A stretch of 55,588 nucleotides of DNA from Caldisalinibacter kiritimatiensis. Lineage in GTDB: Bacteria > Bacillota > Clostridia > Tissierellales > Caldisalinibacteraceae. How positions within the stretch are numbered: the stretch's first letter is position 1; every line of letters starts with the position of its first letter. The notes under the pieces are model-generated. The model had not been told where the DNA came from. It worked only from the letters and a program-made list of their open reading frames with translations, and did no database searches. The translations under genes and the position numbers were made by a program. Below are positions 43,375 to 53,989 of the stretch, one piece after another. Location: NCBI RefSeq assembly GCF_000387765.1, contig NZ_ARZA01000287.1:1-55588 (forward strand). The letters run 5' to 3'.

Positions 43375-46300
43375 TTGAATTATACTTTTAAAAATAAAAA
43401 ATTTTTAATTTTGATTGTATTGTGTGTTTTTCTTATTTTCTTATGCTATACCAATTATCTTTTGTATCACACAGTTATAGAATTATTTTCGGTAATAATT
43501 GCTTTTTCATTAACCCTAATAGCTATTAATACAACTGATATATGTAAAAACAATTTGATAACCTATCTTGGACTTAGTTATGGATTTGTAGCTTTATTTG
43601 ACCTTTTACATCTAATAGCTTATAAAGGTATGAATATATTAAGTACTAATAGTGCTAATCTGGCAACACAGTTCTGGATAATAGGAAGGTATATGGAAGC
43701 TCTATCATTAATTATAGCTTTACTTCTCCTAAAGAAAAACTTTCCTTATAAAAAACTCTTCAGTGTTTATTCCCTCGCTTCCCTATTATTTTCTCTATTA
43801 ATATTGTCCGGTTTTTTCCCTGATTGTTATATCGAAGGTACAGGACTAACTCTATTTAAAATACTAAGTGAATATATAATAATTTTGATTCTAGTCTATG
43901 GTATATTTTTACTATATAAAGCTAACAGCTTTGATAAAACCATAAAAAAACATCTTTTAATTTCATATACTTTAACTATTGTCGGTGAATTATCCTTTAC
44001 TTTATATAACGATGTATATGGAGTATTAAATATGGTGGGACATTTTTTCAAATTCTTCTCTTATTGCTATATCTATATTGCCCTAGTTGAAACCTCTTTA
44101 AAAAAGCCATTTAGTACCCTTTTTATCGAACTCAACAAAAGTAATGAGTTACTTAAAACTCAAACCAGTAACTTAAATAAAATCAATAAACAGCTTAAGG
44201 AAGAAATTGAAGAAAGACAAAAAATAGAACAAGCCCTTAGACAAAATAAAGACTTTATTCAATGCATTTTAGATTCGTTAAATAATAGTATTTGTGTTAT
44301 TGATAAAAATGGTAACATTGTTGGAGTCAATAAATCTTGGGTTCAATTTGGTAACGAAAATGACAAAATAGACAAGGATGATATTGATAAAAACTATTTA
44401 GAAATAACTAAAATAGCTTGTCAAAACAATGCTCCAGAAGCCTGTGAAATTTATAATGGTTTAAAAAAAGTTTTATCTAAGAAAATCCCCTATTTTGAAT
44501 ATGAATACCCTTGTCATTCTCCAACTGAAAAAAGATGGTTTATCATGCAGGCTACTCCTCTAGATATGAAAGACGGTGGTTCTGTTATTACTCACATAAA
44601 CATTACTGAAAGAAAGAAAAAGGAAGAAAAATTACGCAAGCTATCTCAAGCAGTTGAACAGAGTTCAAGCTCAATTGTAATAACTGATTTAGATGGAAAT
44701 ATTGAATACGTAAATCCAAAGTTTACAGAAATCACTGGTTATTCTTATAAAGAAGCTATTGGTCAGAATCCAAGGATATTAAAATCAGGTTTTCAAGAAG
44801 ATTCAGTTTACAAAAAACTCTGGAAAGATATATCCTCTGGGAAGGAATGGCATGGTGAGTTCTGTAATGTGAAGAAAAACGGTGATATCTATTGGGAATA
44901 TGCATCTATTTCACCGATTAAAGATGAGGATGGTGTTATTACCCACTATATCGCCATGAAAGAAGATATAACCTCTAGAAAAAGAATAGAAAAAGAGCTT
45001 CGTCAAGCTCAAAAAGAGGCTGAACTCGCTAATAAAACTAAAAGTCAGTTTTTAGCACATATGAGTCATGAAATACGTACTCCTATGAATGGAATTATCG
45101 GTCTAACAAATATATTACTTGATATGCAGTTAACAGATGCAGCAAAAAAATATTTAAAAATGATTTATGAATCCGCTAACCTCCTTCTTAATATCATAAA
45201 CGATATTTTAGATTTTTCTAAGATTGAGGCTGGCAAAATGGAATTAAAAACTACTACTTTTAATCTCAAAGAAATATCAGAAAAAACTATATCATCATTT
45301 AAATACAAAGCACGTGAAAAAAATTTAGATTTATCATATCAGTTAGAAAGTGGTATGCATTTAGATTTCAAAGGAGATATTGGGCGTATACAGCAAGTAC
45401 TAATTAACTTAATCGGAAACGCAATTAAATTTACTGAAAAAGGCTCTGTTACCCTTAAAATCTCTGAAATTTCTTCAAGTCCTAAAAGAGCAACTATTAA
45501 ATTTGAAGTTATTGATACAGGAATCGGTATCCCTAAGGAGAAACAAAGTAAGCTTTTTAAAAGCTTTAGTCGTATAACTAATAATGGGTACAACCAAAAG
45601 GGAACAGGTTTGGGTCTTGCTATTTCTAAAAAGATGATTGAGTTAATGGGTGGTGAAATTGGAGTAGACAGTACTCCTGGTATAGGAAGTACATTCTATT
45701 TTAGTATTCCTCTGCAGATTTCAGAGCAGAATCAAGACAGTCATTTTTCCGAGGAAACTATAAAAGACAATATTAATACTATAGAAAGCAATAAATTAAC
45801 TAGTAAAAAGCTCGATATCCTTCTAGTAGAAGACAATGAGGTTAATAGGGAACTTGACTTAGTTCTACTTGAAAGGAAGGGATGGTATGTTGATACTGCC
45901 ATTGATGGTGAAAAAGCCATTGAAAAATATAAAAATCATGACTATGATTTGATTTTAATGGATATACAAATGCCTAAAGTTGATGGGTTTGAAGCGACTA
46001 AAATAATTAGAGGATTAGAGAAAGATGTTAATGAACACATCCCTATAATTGCGATGACTGCATATGCAATGAAGGAAGATAAGGAAATGTGTTTAAAAAA
46101 TGGTATGGACGATTATATATCAAAGCCAATAAATGCTGAAGAGCTATATAGAAAAATATTTAAAAATGTGTTCGTAAATCAAGATATTGATATTACTAAA
46201 AAAGAAGTAGTCAATAAGTCGAAAGAATATATATTTAAGCTAGAAGAAGCCCTATACAATACAGATAATAATAAAGAACTTCTTCAAAGATTATTAAAAA

Positions 46301-46566
46301 TAATTCTGAAAAACTATCCGAATCAATTAACCTCTATAAAGGAATCTATAAATACTAATAATTCGAAACAATTACATAGAAATGCACACGGTTTAAAGGG
46401 GACTTTAAGTAACTTCACCAGTGGTATACCTTATCAGTTGGCTTATCAGCTAGAAGTAATGGGAAAAAATAATGAGCTAGATAAAGCTATAGAAATTTAT
46501 AAGCAACTAGAAGAAGCAATGAGCAAATTTGAAGAAGTTGCTACATCAATTGATTGGGATAACTAA
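43375..46566 (+). CDS. Hybrid histidine kinase, MASE3-PAS-PAS-HisKA-HATPase-REC-HPt
   Basis: 1063 aa with TTG start 7 nt after GGAGGGAGGGG. Residues 1-245 hold about seven membrane segments of MASE3 type (LSYGFVALFDLLHLIAYKGM). A coiled coil and two PAS domains follow (about 290-410, 420-540). Then HisKA (FLAHMSHEIRTPMN), HATPase (NLIGNAIKFTE, DTGIGIP, GTGLGLAISKK), a receiver (DLILMDIQMPKVDGFE) and a C-terminal HPt domain (NAHGLKGTLSN). This is a complete phosphorelay in one chain. It is divergent from the chemosensory operon and may feed its receivers through the HPt. Its 3' end shares a terminator with the convergent receptor gene. Confidence 0.95.
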   Translation: MNYTFKNKKFLILIVLCVFLIFLCYTNYLLYHTVIELFSVIIAFSLTLIAINTTDICKNNLITYLGLSYGFVALFDLLHLIAYKGMNILSTNSANLATQFWIIGRYMEALSLIIALLLLKKNFPYKKLFSVYSLASLLFSLLILSGFFPDCYIEGTGLTLFKILSEYIIILILVYGIFLLYKANSFDKTIKKHLLISYTLTIVGELSFTLYNDVYGVLNMVGHFFKFFSYCYIYIALVETSLKKPFSTLFIELNKSNELLKTQTSNLNKINKQLKEEIEERQKIEQALRQNKDFIQCILDSLNNSICVIDKNGNIVGVNKSWVQFGNENDKIDKDDIDKNYLEITKIACQNNAPEACEIYNGLKKVLSKKIPYFEYEYPCHSPTEKRWFIMQATPLDMKDGGSVITHINITERKKKEEKLRKLSQAVEQSSSSIVITDLDGNIEYVNPKFTEITGYSYKEAIGQNPRILKSGFQEDSVYKKLWKDISSGKEWHGEFCNVKKNGDIYWEYASISPIKDEDGVITHYIAMKEDITSRKRIEKELRQAQKEAELANKTKSQFLAHMSHEIRTPMNGIIGLTNILLDMQLTDAAKKYLKMIYESANLLLNIINDILDFSKIEAGKMELKTTTFNLKEISEKTISSFKYKAREKNLDLSYQLESGMHLDFKGDIGRIQQVLINLIGNAIKFTEKGSVTLKISEISSSPKRATIKFEVIDTGIGIPKEKQSKLFKSFSRITNNGYNQKGTGLGLAISKKMIELMGGEIGVDSTPGIGSTFYFSIPLQISEQNQDSHFSEETIKDNINTIESNKLTSKKLDILLVEDNEVNRELDLVLLERKGWYVDTAIDGEKAIEKYKNHDYDLILMDIQMPKVDGFEATKIIRGLEKDVNEHIPIIAMTAYAMKEDKEMCLKNGMDDYISKPINAEELYRKIFKNVFVNQDIDITKKEVVNKSKEYIFKLEEALYNTDNNKELLQRLLKIILKNYPNQLTSIKESINTNNSKQLHRNAHGLKGTLSNFTSGIPYQLAYQLEVMGKNNELDKAIEIYKQLEEAMSKFEEVATSIDWDN

Positions 46567-46609
46567 AAAAGAATAATAGGACAGAGAACCTGTCCTATTA
46601 TTCTTTTTT
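46565..46609. terminator. Two-way terminator of convergent kinase and receptor genes
   Basis: AAAAAAGAATAATAGGACA / TGTCCTATTATTCTTTTTT, a 19-bp stem with loop GAGAACC. It overlaps the last codons of the receptor gene. Confidence 0.9.
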
Positions 46610-48673
46610 ATCATCTTCAATTTTAAACTTATTAATAGCATCTTCAAGTTCTTTGGCTAGTGTATTAAGTTCTTCTGAATAAGATTTTGCTTCTTCCATA
46701 GTAGCCAGTTGTTCCTCAGTTGATGCTGATACTTGTTGAGTTGCTGCTGAAGTCTGTTCAGATGCAGCAGAAAGATTCTCGATTATTCCTACTATTTCAT
46801 TTTTCTTTTCTGTCATATCATCGCTATAATTCTTTACTTCTATCATTTTCTCTATAAGAATCTTTACAGAATCGGATATTTGAGTAAATATATCCTTTGT
46901 TTCATTTACTGCTTTGTCTTGGTCTTGAACCACTATTTTAGCTTTTTCCATAGACTTCACAGCATTTGATGATTGAGCTTGTATTCCTGATATAAGTTCT
47001 TTGATTTCATTTGTTGCATTAGAAGCTTGTTCAGCTAATTTTCTGACTTCTTCAGCTACAACTGCAAAACCTTCTCCATATTCTCCTGCTCTAGCAGCTT
47101 CTATTGCTGCATTTAAGGCAAGAAGATTAGTTTGTTCTGCTATCTCAGAAATTGTATCTGTAATAACTCCTATTTCCTCTGTACTTTTATCTACTCTTAA
47201 TACTAATTCATTTACTTCCTCTGATGATCTCCTATTATCTTCATTTTTTTCTATTAATATTTTTACAATCTGTAGTCCTTTATCCGTCAACTGATTTGCA
47301 TTATTAGATATTTTACTCATACTATCAGCTGATGATGATACAAGCTCTATTTTCTTTGCTAATGTATTAACTTCTACTGCTCCTTTTTCTGTATCCCTCG
47401 CTTGTTCTTCAGTACTCTTTGCTATTTCTTCAATAGTATTTGCTACTTCATCAGCTGCTGTAGCTGTTTGTTCTGTAATATCTCTAAGAGATTCTGACGT
47501 TCTTAAGACTACATTAGATGATTTTTTTATAGCTTTTATTAAAATACTAAATTTGTCCAACATTACATTAAATCTTTCTCCTATTTGCCCTATTTCATCC
47601 TTTGATTTAACATTAACTGTTTTAGTTAAATCACCATTAGAAGCTTTAGCAAAAGATTGTTTTAATAAGTTTATAGGCTTAGAAACATTTGAAGCAAATA
47701 TAAACGCTATAATTATAGCTATAATAATTCCTATTAAACCAATGATTAATGTAAAAAAAGCTATAACATTTGTATCTTCTGTAAGTTCACTATATTGTAA
47801 AATAGAAAACAATTTCCATTCAGTTACTTCATTAGTATTGAAACTTAAAAAATTCTTTTCATTTTCATAAGTATATTCAGAAAAACCTTCTTTATTAGAT
47901 TTTGCATATTCCCAAAATTCTTGCTTTAATGCTGCATCAGTTCCTACTAATTCTTTATTAGGATGAAAAATCATTGTTCCATTTTTATCAGTAGCAAATA
48001 TGTATCCACTTTTACCTACTTTCGTATTGGACAAACTATCGGCTAAATCCTTAAGACTTATATCAATACCTACAACTCCAACAACTTTGCCATATTCAAC
48101 TACTGCTTTGGCAGCTGTAATCACCATTTCACCTGTACTTGCATCTGCATATGGTTCTGTCCAAACTACTTTATCTTCATTTTCTACTGCTTTTTTATAC
48201 CAAGGTCTATCTCTAGGGTCGTAATCATCTGGAAGTTCATCTTTAGGATAAATATACATATTACCATTTGAACTCCCAAAATATGTCCACAGCAGATTTG
48301 GATTACTAGAATGGGTATTTTTCAATAGTTCTAAAGCAACTTGTTTTTTTGGGTGTTCCCTAAATATCGTTTTTTCTTCTTTAACAACCATTGTTTTTTC
48401 ATCTATTTGTGCAAAACTTGAATTACTTGCCATTGTAATTACTTGATGCTCAATCCCTTTTAAAAACAAAGTAATTGATTCATTTATTTTTTCTAATGCC
48501 TGTGAAGTTGTAGTAGATAAATTCCTTTTTATTATTGTCAATGATTTTTGATATGAAAAAATACCTAATAATATAAGAGGTATGATTACAGCTATCATTA
48601 AAATTAATACTATCTTATTTCTTATTTTTTTGCCTTTATTCTTTATGCCTTTTAACGATTGAGCTTTTTTCAT
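46598..48673 (-). CDS. Methyl-accepting chemotaxis protein with dCache amino-acid sensor
   Basis: 691 aa. Membrane segment 1 is about 20-41, dCache_1 domain about 45-295, membrane segment 2 about 305-328, then HAMP and signalling domain ([34 protein letters not shown]). The ligand site has Y151, R156, W158, Y159, Y175, D177 and D204. These match the seven positions of the amino-acid-binding dCache_1AA motif known from PctA, with nearly the same spacing. It should therefore sense free amino acids. ATG follows AAAGGGGGAA. It is separate from the operon but probably signals through its CheA/CheW. Confidence 0.95.
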   Translation of the reverse strand: MKKAQSLKGIKNKGKKIRNKIVLILMIAVIIPLILLGIFSYQKSLTIIKRNLSTTTSQALEKINESITLFLKGIEHQVITMASNSSFAQIDEKTMVVKEEKTIFREHPKKQVALELLKNTHSSNPNLLWTYFGSSNGNMYIYPKDELPDDYDPRDRPWYKKAVENEDKVVWTEPYADASTGEMVITAAKAVVEYGKVVGVVGIDISLKDLADSLSNTKVGKSGYIFATDKNGTMIFHPNKELVGTDAALKQEFWEYAKSNKEGFSEYTYENEKNFLSFNTNEVTEWKLFSILQYSELTEDTNVIAFFTLIIGLIGIIIAIIIAFIFASNVSKPINLLKQSFAKASNGDLTKTVNVKSKDEIGQIGERFNVMLDKFSILIKAIKKSSNVVLRTSESLRDITEQTATAADEVANTIEEIAKSTEEQARDTEKGAVEVNTLAKKIELVSSSADSMSKISNNANQLTDKGLQIVKILIEKNEDNRRSSEEVNELVLRVDKSTEEIGVITDTISEIAEQTNLLALNAAIEAARAGEYGEGFAVVAEEVRKLAEQASNATNEIKELISGIQAQSSNAVKSMEKAKIVVQDQDKAVNETKDIFTQISDSVKILIEKMIEVKNYSDDMTEKKNEIVGIIENLSAASEQTSAATQQVSASTEEQLATMEEAKSYSEELNTLAKELEDAINKFKIEDDKKE

Positions 48674-48815
48674 ACAGCTTTCCCCCTTTGTTTTTCGAAT
48701 TTTCTTAATTTTATTTATATTGTATCATATTTTGTCAGTTTTTGGTGTTAATGTTTGTCATTATAGATTAATTTACATTACTTAAAGTGTATCATTTAAA
48801 GCTTCAAAAAATATT

Positions 48816-48840
48816 AAAAGGGCAGACTAAGCTGCCTTTT
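48816..48840 (-). terminator. Intrinsic terminator of zinc-ribbon gene
   Basis: AAAAGGGCAG / GCTGCCTTTT stem with T-rich tail on the minus strand, 9 nt past the stop. Confidence 0.7.
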
Positions 48841-48848
48841 TATATTTA

Positions 48849-49046
48849 CTATCTATTAAAATTTCTTGAACGATTATTTCTTGAGTTATTATTTCTTCTT
48901 CTATTTGCCTTTCTCTTATCTCTGCATTCTTTACATCTTAGTGGTTCATTATCAAATCCTTTTTGAGCGTAAAACTCCTGTTCGCCTGCTGTAAAAATAA
49001 ATTCATTACCGCAGTCTTTACATACTATAGTTTTGTCTTTATACAT
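48849..49046 (-). CDS. Small zinc-ribbon protein with Arg/Asn-rich tail
   Basis: 65 aa. Two CxxC pairs (CKDCGNEFIF and CKECRDKRK) form a probable zinc ribbon of the zf-trcl type. The GEQEFYAQKGF stretch between them is typical. The last 20 residues are rich in Arg and Asn (RRRNNNSRNN), likely binding nucleic acid. ATG follows TAGGAGGAGA. Function unknown. Confidence 0.85.
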   Translation of the reverse strand: MYKDKTIVCKDCGNEFIFTAGEQEFYAQKGFDNEPLRCKECRDKRKANRRRNNNSRNNRSRNFNR

Positions 49047-49227
49047 TTTAGTTCTCCTCCTAAAAAAGTTTTATATTTAGATATTATATTTATTTTTTAC
49101 ATTTAGTGCTAATATAATGTATTTAACATATATAGAACTAAAATGTATAATAAAATATAATTCTATCCATATTATATTCCAATTTTCTACTATTGTAAAA
49201 CATTTTTTATTATAAGCTATAACAAAT

Positions 49228-50040
49228 TTACGCAAACAAAAGTAAACTGAGTACCATTATAACCATACCAGAAATAAGTCCATAGATAGCAATATGATGT
49301 TCTCCATATTTTTCAGCTGTTGGCAATAATTCATCTAAAGAAATGTACACCATAATCCCTGCAACAGCTGCAAATATTAAACCAAACATAGCATCATTAA
49401 AAAATCTCATTAAAATTAAATATCCTAATAACGCACCTAAAGGCTCAGAAAGACCTGAAAGAAAAGAATATTTAAATGCTTTGTTTTTATCTCCTGTCGC
49501 ATAATAAATTGGAACTGATACTGCAATTCCTTCAGGTATATTATGTATTGCAATAGCTACGGCTATATTTATTCCTAAAGTTGGGTCTTCTAAAGCACTT
49601 GCAAAGGTCGCTAATCCTTCAGGAAAATTATGAATAGCTATGGCTAAAGCAGAAAATAATCCCATTCTTAATAAATCATTTTCATTTACTTCCTTCTCTG
49701 TTATATCATTTACATCACGCAGTTCATGGGGATTTTCACCGCTTGGTACAAATTTATCGATTAATGCAATTAGAGCTATTCCTGCAAAAAACGCAATTGT
49801 AGTAATCCAATATCCTTTTGTAGCTCCATAAACTGTTTCTAGTGATTCTCTTGCCTTTGGGAAAATTTCAATCATAGAAACGTAAAGCATTACCCCTGCA
49901 GAAAATCCCAAAGCTGCTGATAAAAACTTCTTATTTGTTTGTTTTGTATAAAAAGCTAATGCACTACCTATCCCCGTGGATAACCCTGCAAATAATGTAA
50001 GACCAAAAGCAAATAGTAAGTTATTCCCACTTATGTTCAT
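49228..50040 (-). CDS. zupT: ZIP-family metal transporter ZupT
   Basis: 270 aa, eight membrane segments, normal ZupT length. The transport-site motifs are HNFPEG (H137) and HNIPEG (H166), with intermediate loop rich in charged residues (about 100-125). It imports zinc and other divalent metals. ATG follows AAGGAATGGGAGAAG. It lies 39 nt after the frameshifted lipoprotein gene on the same strand; a TATAAT in the gap could give it its own promoter. Confidence 0.93.
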   Translation of the reverse strand: MNISGNNLLFAFGLTLFAGLSTGIGSALAFYTKQTNKKFLSAALGFSAGVMLYVSMIEIFPKARESLETVYGATKGYWITTIAFFAGIALIALIDKFVPSGENPHELRDVNDITEKEVNENDLLRMGLFSALAIAIHNFPEGLATFASALEDPTLGINIAVAIAIHNIPEGIAVSVPIYYATGDKNKAFKYSFLSGLSEPLGALLGYLILMRFFNDAMFGLIFAAVAGIMVYISLDELLPTAEKYGEHHIAIYGLISGMVIMVLSLLLFA

Positions 50041-50079
50041 AACACTTCTCCCATTCCTTTTTATTTACATTATATCATT

Positions 50080-50699
50080 TCAGTTCTTTATTACATAAAA
50101 TATTGGTCTATCTCCTTTTTGTAAAGGCTCGCCATATACGTAAAAACAAAGTCCTTGTACATCTTTGTCTTTTAGTTTATAAACACCATTATCATCAATT
50201 ACATAAATTTCATTATCTTCTGAGTTATCCATTGTAATATTGCCAGCGGATAATAATTTAATATTATAATATTTATAATCTCCTTCAGGAAATTTGATTT
50301 CATTCTTAAAGCTGTCTAATGTAGTTAAAAAGTCCTTAGCCAATACATTATCAATTTCTGCTTCTTCTTTACTTATTCTTTTTTCTTTTACCTTTAAATA
50401 ATCGTTATCTTTATTGTAAAAAATTGAATATCTCTTGTTTTGTAGGACTGAATTTTCTACTAATTCAATTACCATAAGTCTAATTTGTTTATCACTAGTA
50501 ATCCCCATTCTAAATTTTTCTATTTTTAAATCTATATCTGTAAGCTGTATATTAGTGGCTTCTTCAATAAATCAACCATTGAAAAATCCTGTAATTTGGG
50601 TTCAAAACTCTCAATTGATATTTGATTATTTTTTTCAGAACAACCTGTGATATTTAAAGCTAACATAAAAGCCAAAAATAATATAACTATTTTTTTCAA
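50080..50699 (-). pseudogene. Lipoprotein of unknown function, frameshifted
   Basis: A TTG start at 50699 after AAGGGGT gives a lipoprotein signal peptide (KKIVILFLAFMLALNITGC, lipobox ITGC) and about 45 residues to FSMVDL. The frame then shifts. The downstream frame continues EEATNIQLTDIDLKIEKF and MGITSDKQIRL to a stop at 50080. One base missing at about 50566-50567 accounts for the break, and the repaired protein is 206 aa. Internal ATG 50508 is unlikely to be a real start. I do not recognise the family. Confidence 0.8.
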
Positions 50700-50824
50700 T
50701 TCTACCCCTTCTTTCTAGTTTTTGGTATATGCTTTTAGTTGTATTGTACCATAAATGGTTTTATTTTGGTATATGGTAAATTTGAAAAATTTTATAACTA
50801 TCAACTTTAATATTTACTTTCAGC

Positions 50825-50853
50825 TTGTACCATAATTTACAATAATATATAAT
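50825..50853 (+). promoter_or_regulatory. Sigma-A promoter for small membrane protein
   Basis: TTGTAC, 17-nt spacer, TATAAT, about 27 nt before the GTG start at 50881. Confidence 0.7.
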
Positions 50854-50880
50854 ATATTTAAATATCAAGGGGGATTTAGG

Positions 50881-51129
50881 GTGAATTCTAGCAAAGCGTT
50901 ACAGTATTTCTTTTTTATCTTGATTTTAATTCCAGTTTTCTTTGTATTCTTATATGTTTATATGTATCCTACTGATACATTTATGTTTGGAAGACGATGG
51001 ATGTTTGATGAAGAGCCAGAAATGAGTGAAGGGTTCATAAAATATTATAAAATTATATCTATTATTTGTATGGGTTTAGTTATAATTGCAATTATATATA
51101 TGGTAATAAGGTTAGTTTTAGGTGTTTAA
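50881..51129 (+). CDS. Small two-segment membrane protein
   Basis: 82 aa with GTG start after CAAGGGGGAT. Membrane segments at about 8-28 and 58-80. The loop carries FGRRWMFDEEPEMSEGF, which recalls the DUF6199 type of small membrane proteins (W...EPS motif). Function unknown and the family call is tentative. It has its own promoter and terminator. Confidence 0.7.
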   Translation: MNSSKALQYFFFILILIPVFFVFLYVYMYPTDTFMFGRRWMFDEEPEMSEGFIKYYKIISIICMGLVIIAIIYMVIRLVLGV

Positions 51130-51140
51130 TGTACATATAA

Positions 51141-51179
51141 AAAACTCTAGTGTTTCAAAAATATACACTAGAGCTTTTT
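51141..51179. terminator. Two-way terminator
   Basis: CTCTAGTGT / ACACTAGAG stem with A run before and T run after, between the small membrane protein gene and the convergent nhaC. Confidence 0.85.
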
Positions 51180-51184
51180 TTATG

Positions 51185-52857
51185 TTATATATTCTCTTGT
51201 ATTTCTTTCATAAATTCCGGTGATTCTACTTCTTTCCCATATAATTTTATTACAAGGGCTGCTAGAATATATCCAATAATTATCGATATTAAGGGATTTA
51301 TATCTAATATAGCCGCTGGTATATATCCAACCATTATAGCTATAATAGCACATGTTACAGAGTAAGGTATCTGTGTTTTTACATGGTCTATATGGTCTGA
51401 AGCAGATGCCATTGAACTCATTATAGTAGTATCTGATATCGGTGAACAGTGGTCACCAAATACAGCACCAGTAAATACCGCACCTATTGTTGCAAATAAT
51501 ATATTTCCAGTATCTCCACCGCTTAACTGATATACTAGTGGTACTGCTATTGGCATTAATATTGCGGTTGTACCCCATGAGGTTCCTGTTGAAAATGCTA
51601 TAATACATCCAAGGATAAATACTGCTATAGGTATAATTCCTGCTGGAACCTTTCCGTCTAATACACCGACTAAAAATTTTGCAGTACCTAGGTCTTTACA
51701 TACGCTTCCTATACCCCACGCTAATACTAATACCATAATTGCAATTACTAACGACTTAGCTCCATCAATCCAAGCTTCTATAGCTTCTTTGAATGTCAAT
51801 ATTTTTTGTCCTAATACTAGAGCTAAAGCTACTATTGAGCCAGAAAATGATGCCACATCATTGCAACAGCTGCATTAGCATTACCAATAACTTGGCGAAG
51901 CACATCAATTGAAAATGGATTTTCTTTCAAAGCTTTTATAAGTTCTACGTTATCCCCAGCTAATACTGCACTTCGTCCATTTATATATAACCCTATAATT
52001 ACCATAGTTATAACTGTTAGTACTGGAATAATGGCATTGTAAGCCCTTAATGGAATATCCTCTTTAATCTCCATTTCAGTAAGTTCTTTTGATGCTAAAG
52101 GCATCGAACCATCAGCAACTAACTTGCCAGTTTTCCTTGCTCTTCTTTCAGCCTTTAACATTGGACCATAATCTTTACCTGTGATTGCAATCATAAAAAC
52201 AAACCCTAGCATAATTAAACTATAAAATCTAAAAGGTATTGATTTAATAAACATTGAATAAGCATTAGCTTCAAGCCCAATAGATGCAAAAGCATCTTTT
52301 AAAAGCCCTAATTCATAAGCTATCCACGTAGATATCAACGCCATACTAGCAACAGGTGCAGCTGTTGCATCAGTTAAAAATGAAAGCTTTTCTCTAGAAA
52401 TACGACGCTTATCTGTCAAAGGCCTCATAGTTGTTCCAACAAGTAAAGTATTAGAATAATCATCAAAGAAAATTGCAAGCCCCATAGCCCAAGTTGCTAC
52501 CATTGCTCTTTTAGCAGATTTTGCTTTTCTCCCCAACCACTCGGCTATGGCCTTTGCACCACCTGATTTTGCAACTATACCAATCATACCACCTAGTCCT
52601 ATATCAAATACTATGATTCCCGCATTCCATTCACTAGCAATGGAACCTGCTATATATCTTTCAATAGTTTTTGAGAAACCCAGGAACACGTTTCCATTGT
52701 AGATAATAGTAGCTCCGACTAAAATTGCAGCAAATAAGGAAGGCAGTACTTGTTTAGTTTTAAAAGCTAGTATAATTGCTACCAAAGGTGGTATTAATGA
52801 CCAAATCCCATAGTGGTCTAATAAATTATCCATAAAAAATCCCCCTTTCAATTTCAA
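51185..52857 (-). pseudogene. nhaC: NhaC-type Na+/H+ antiporter, frameshifted
   Basis: Two overlapping frames together give a full NhaC-family antiporter of about 557 aa. The first (52857-51832) runs to NANAAVAMMW, then misreads to a stop. The second continues ASFSGSIVALALVLGQ to the normal end. Restoring one G (GG to GGG at 51853-51854) joins them as MMWASFSG. Family features include FFDDYSNTLLVGTTMRP in the first half and STGTSWGTTAILMP and FGDHCSPISDTTIMSS in the second. It would export Na+ in exchange for H+ or carry organic ions. The start is preceded by AAAGGGGGA. A sequencing error is as likely as a true mutation. Confidence 0.92.
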
Positions 52858-52996
52858 TTTTAAGGAAGAGTATCAAATTACTTTATAAAACTTCAAAAAC
52901 AATCATTATTTTTTAGAATTTTTTGAATTTTCGTTTGTAGGTGTTTGGGTTTGAATTTCAATTTGTGTTCTAGTAATCTTGACGGTAGCATTTTAT

Positions 52997-53025
52997 TTGC
53001 ATTAATTCACAGTCTGTAATATAAT
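52997..53025 (+). promoter_or_regulatory. Sigma-A promoter of uvsE
   Basis: TTGCAT, 17-nt spacer, TATAAT, about 30 nt before the TTG start at 53056. No LexA-type box was seen. Confidence 0.7.
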
Positions 53026-53055
53026 TAACTCAAATAAACACGAGGAGGTTTTCAT

Positions 53056-53961
53056 TTGCTAAAAAGAATAGGTTATGCATGTATAAACACATCTTTAAAG
53101 CCAAAAAAATTCTCTGACTGTAGGCTAAATTCTGTTTATAAATACGGGATTAATTATTTAAGAGACAAAATAATAAACAATCTAAAGCTGACAAAAGAAA
53201 TATTAAATTGGAATATAAATAATGGAATATTTATGTATAGAGTTACAAGCAAGTTACTACCTTTAGTTACCCATCCTGATTTATTAAATGACTTTAAATG
53301 GAGATGGACTGAAGATGAGGACATTCTTAAGCTTATGGAAGATGTTAAAGATATAGTAAAGAAAAACAATATACGTTTATCTATGCATCCGGACCAATTC
53401 ACCGTTATAAACAGCTTAAATGAAAAAGTAGTAGAAAATAGTATAATTAATCTTCAATATCATTACGAAGTACTAAGTAGATTAGGTGGAACAGATATGA
53501 TTATTCATACTGGTGGAGTTTATGGTAATAAATCTGCTGCCATGGAAAGATTTATAAAAACTTATAATTCACTAGATAATAATATCAAGAAATACCTGCG
53601 CTTAGAGAACGACGATAAATCATATACTCTAGCTGATGTACTTTATATAAACAGCAAAACCTCTGTTCCAGTTGTATTAGATATTCATCATCATGTATGT
53701 AACAACAATAAAGAAATGGATATAAAAAAGGAAATAAATAAAGTAGTTGATAGCTGGACGGAAACAGAACTTATTCCAAAGCTACATATAAGTAGCGGTA
53801 AAGAAGGAAAATATGATAAAAGACATCATGATTATATAAAAGAAGAAGACATGATGTCACTTTTAGACTTAATGGAAAATATTGATTTCGACTTAATGGT
53901 CGAAGCTAAAATGAAAGAAAAAGCTGTTTTAAAAATTAAAGATTTTCTTAATTTAAAATAA
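53056..53961 (+). CDS. uvsE: UV damage endonuclease UvsE
   Basis: 301 aa with TTG start after GAGGAGG. It nicks DNA 5' of UV photoproducts, the first step of an alternative excision repair. TIM-barrel metal ligands are visible in SMHPDQFTVI, IIHTGG, LRLENDD, LDIHHH and KLHISS. IGYACINTSL at the N-terminus and YRVTSKLLPL are family hallmarks. It is followed 28 nt later by the TudS/DUF1722 gene, probably in one operon. Confidence 0.95.
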   Translation: MLKRIGYACINTSLKPKKFSDCRLNSVYKYGINYLRDKIINNLKLTKEILNWNINNGIFMYRVTSKLLPLVTHPDLLNDFKWRWTEDEDILKLMEDVKDIVKKNNIRLSMHPDQFTVINSLNEKVVENSIINLQYHYEVLSRLGGTDMIIHTGGVYGNKSAAMERFIKTYNSLDNNIKKYLRLENDDKSYTLADVLYINSKTSVPVVLDIHHHVCNNNKEMDIKKEINKVVDSWTETELIPKLHISSGKEGKYDKRHHDYIKEEDMMSLLDLMENIDFDLMVEAKMKEKAVLKIKDFLNLK

Positions 53962-53989
53962 ATCCAATTTAAATTGGAGAGATGACAAA

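Noticed and set aside
52858-53055. LexA box upstream of uvsE
   Set aside because: CGTTTGTAGGTGTTTG near 52936 does not fit the Firmicute CGAACnnnnGTTCG consensus.
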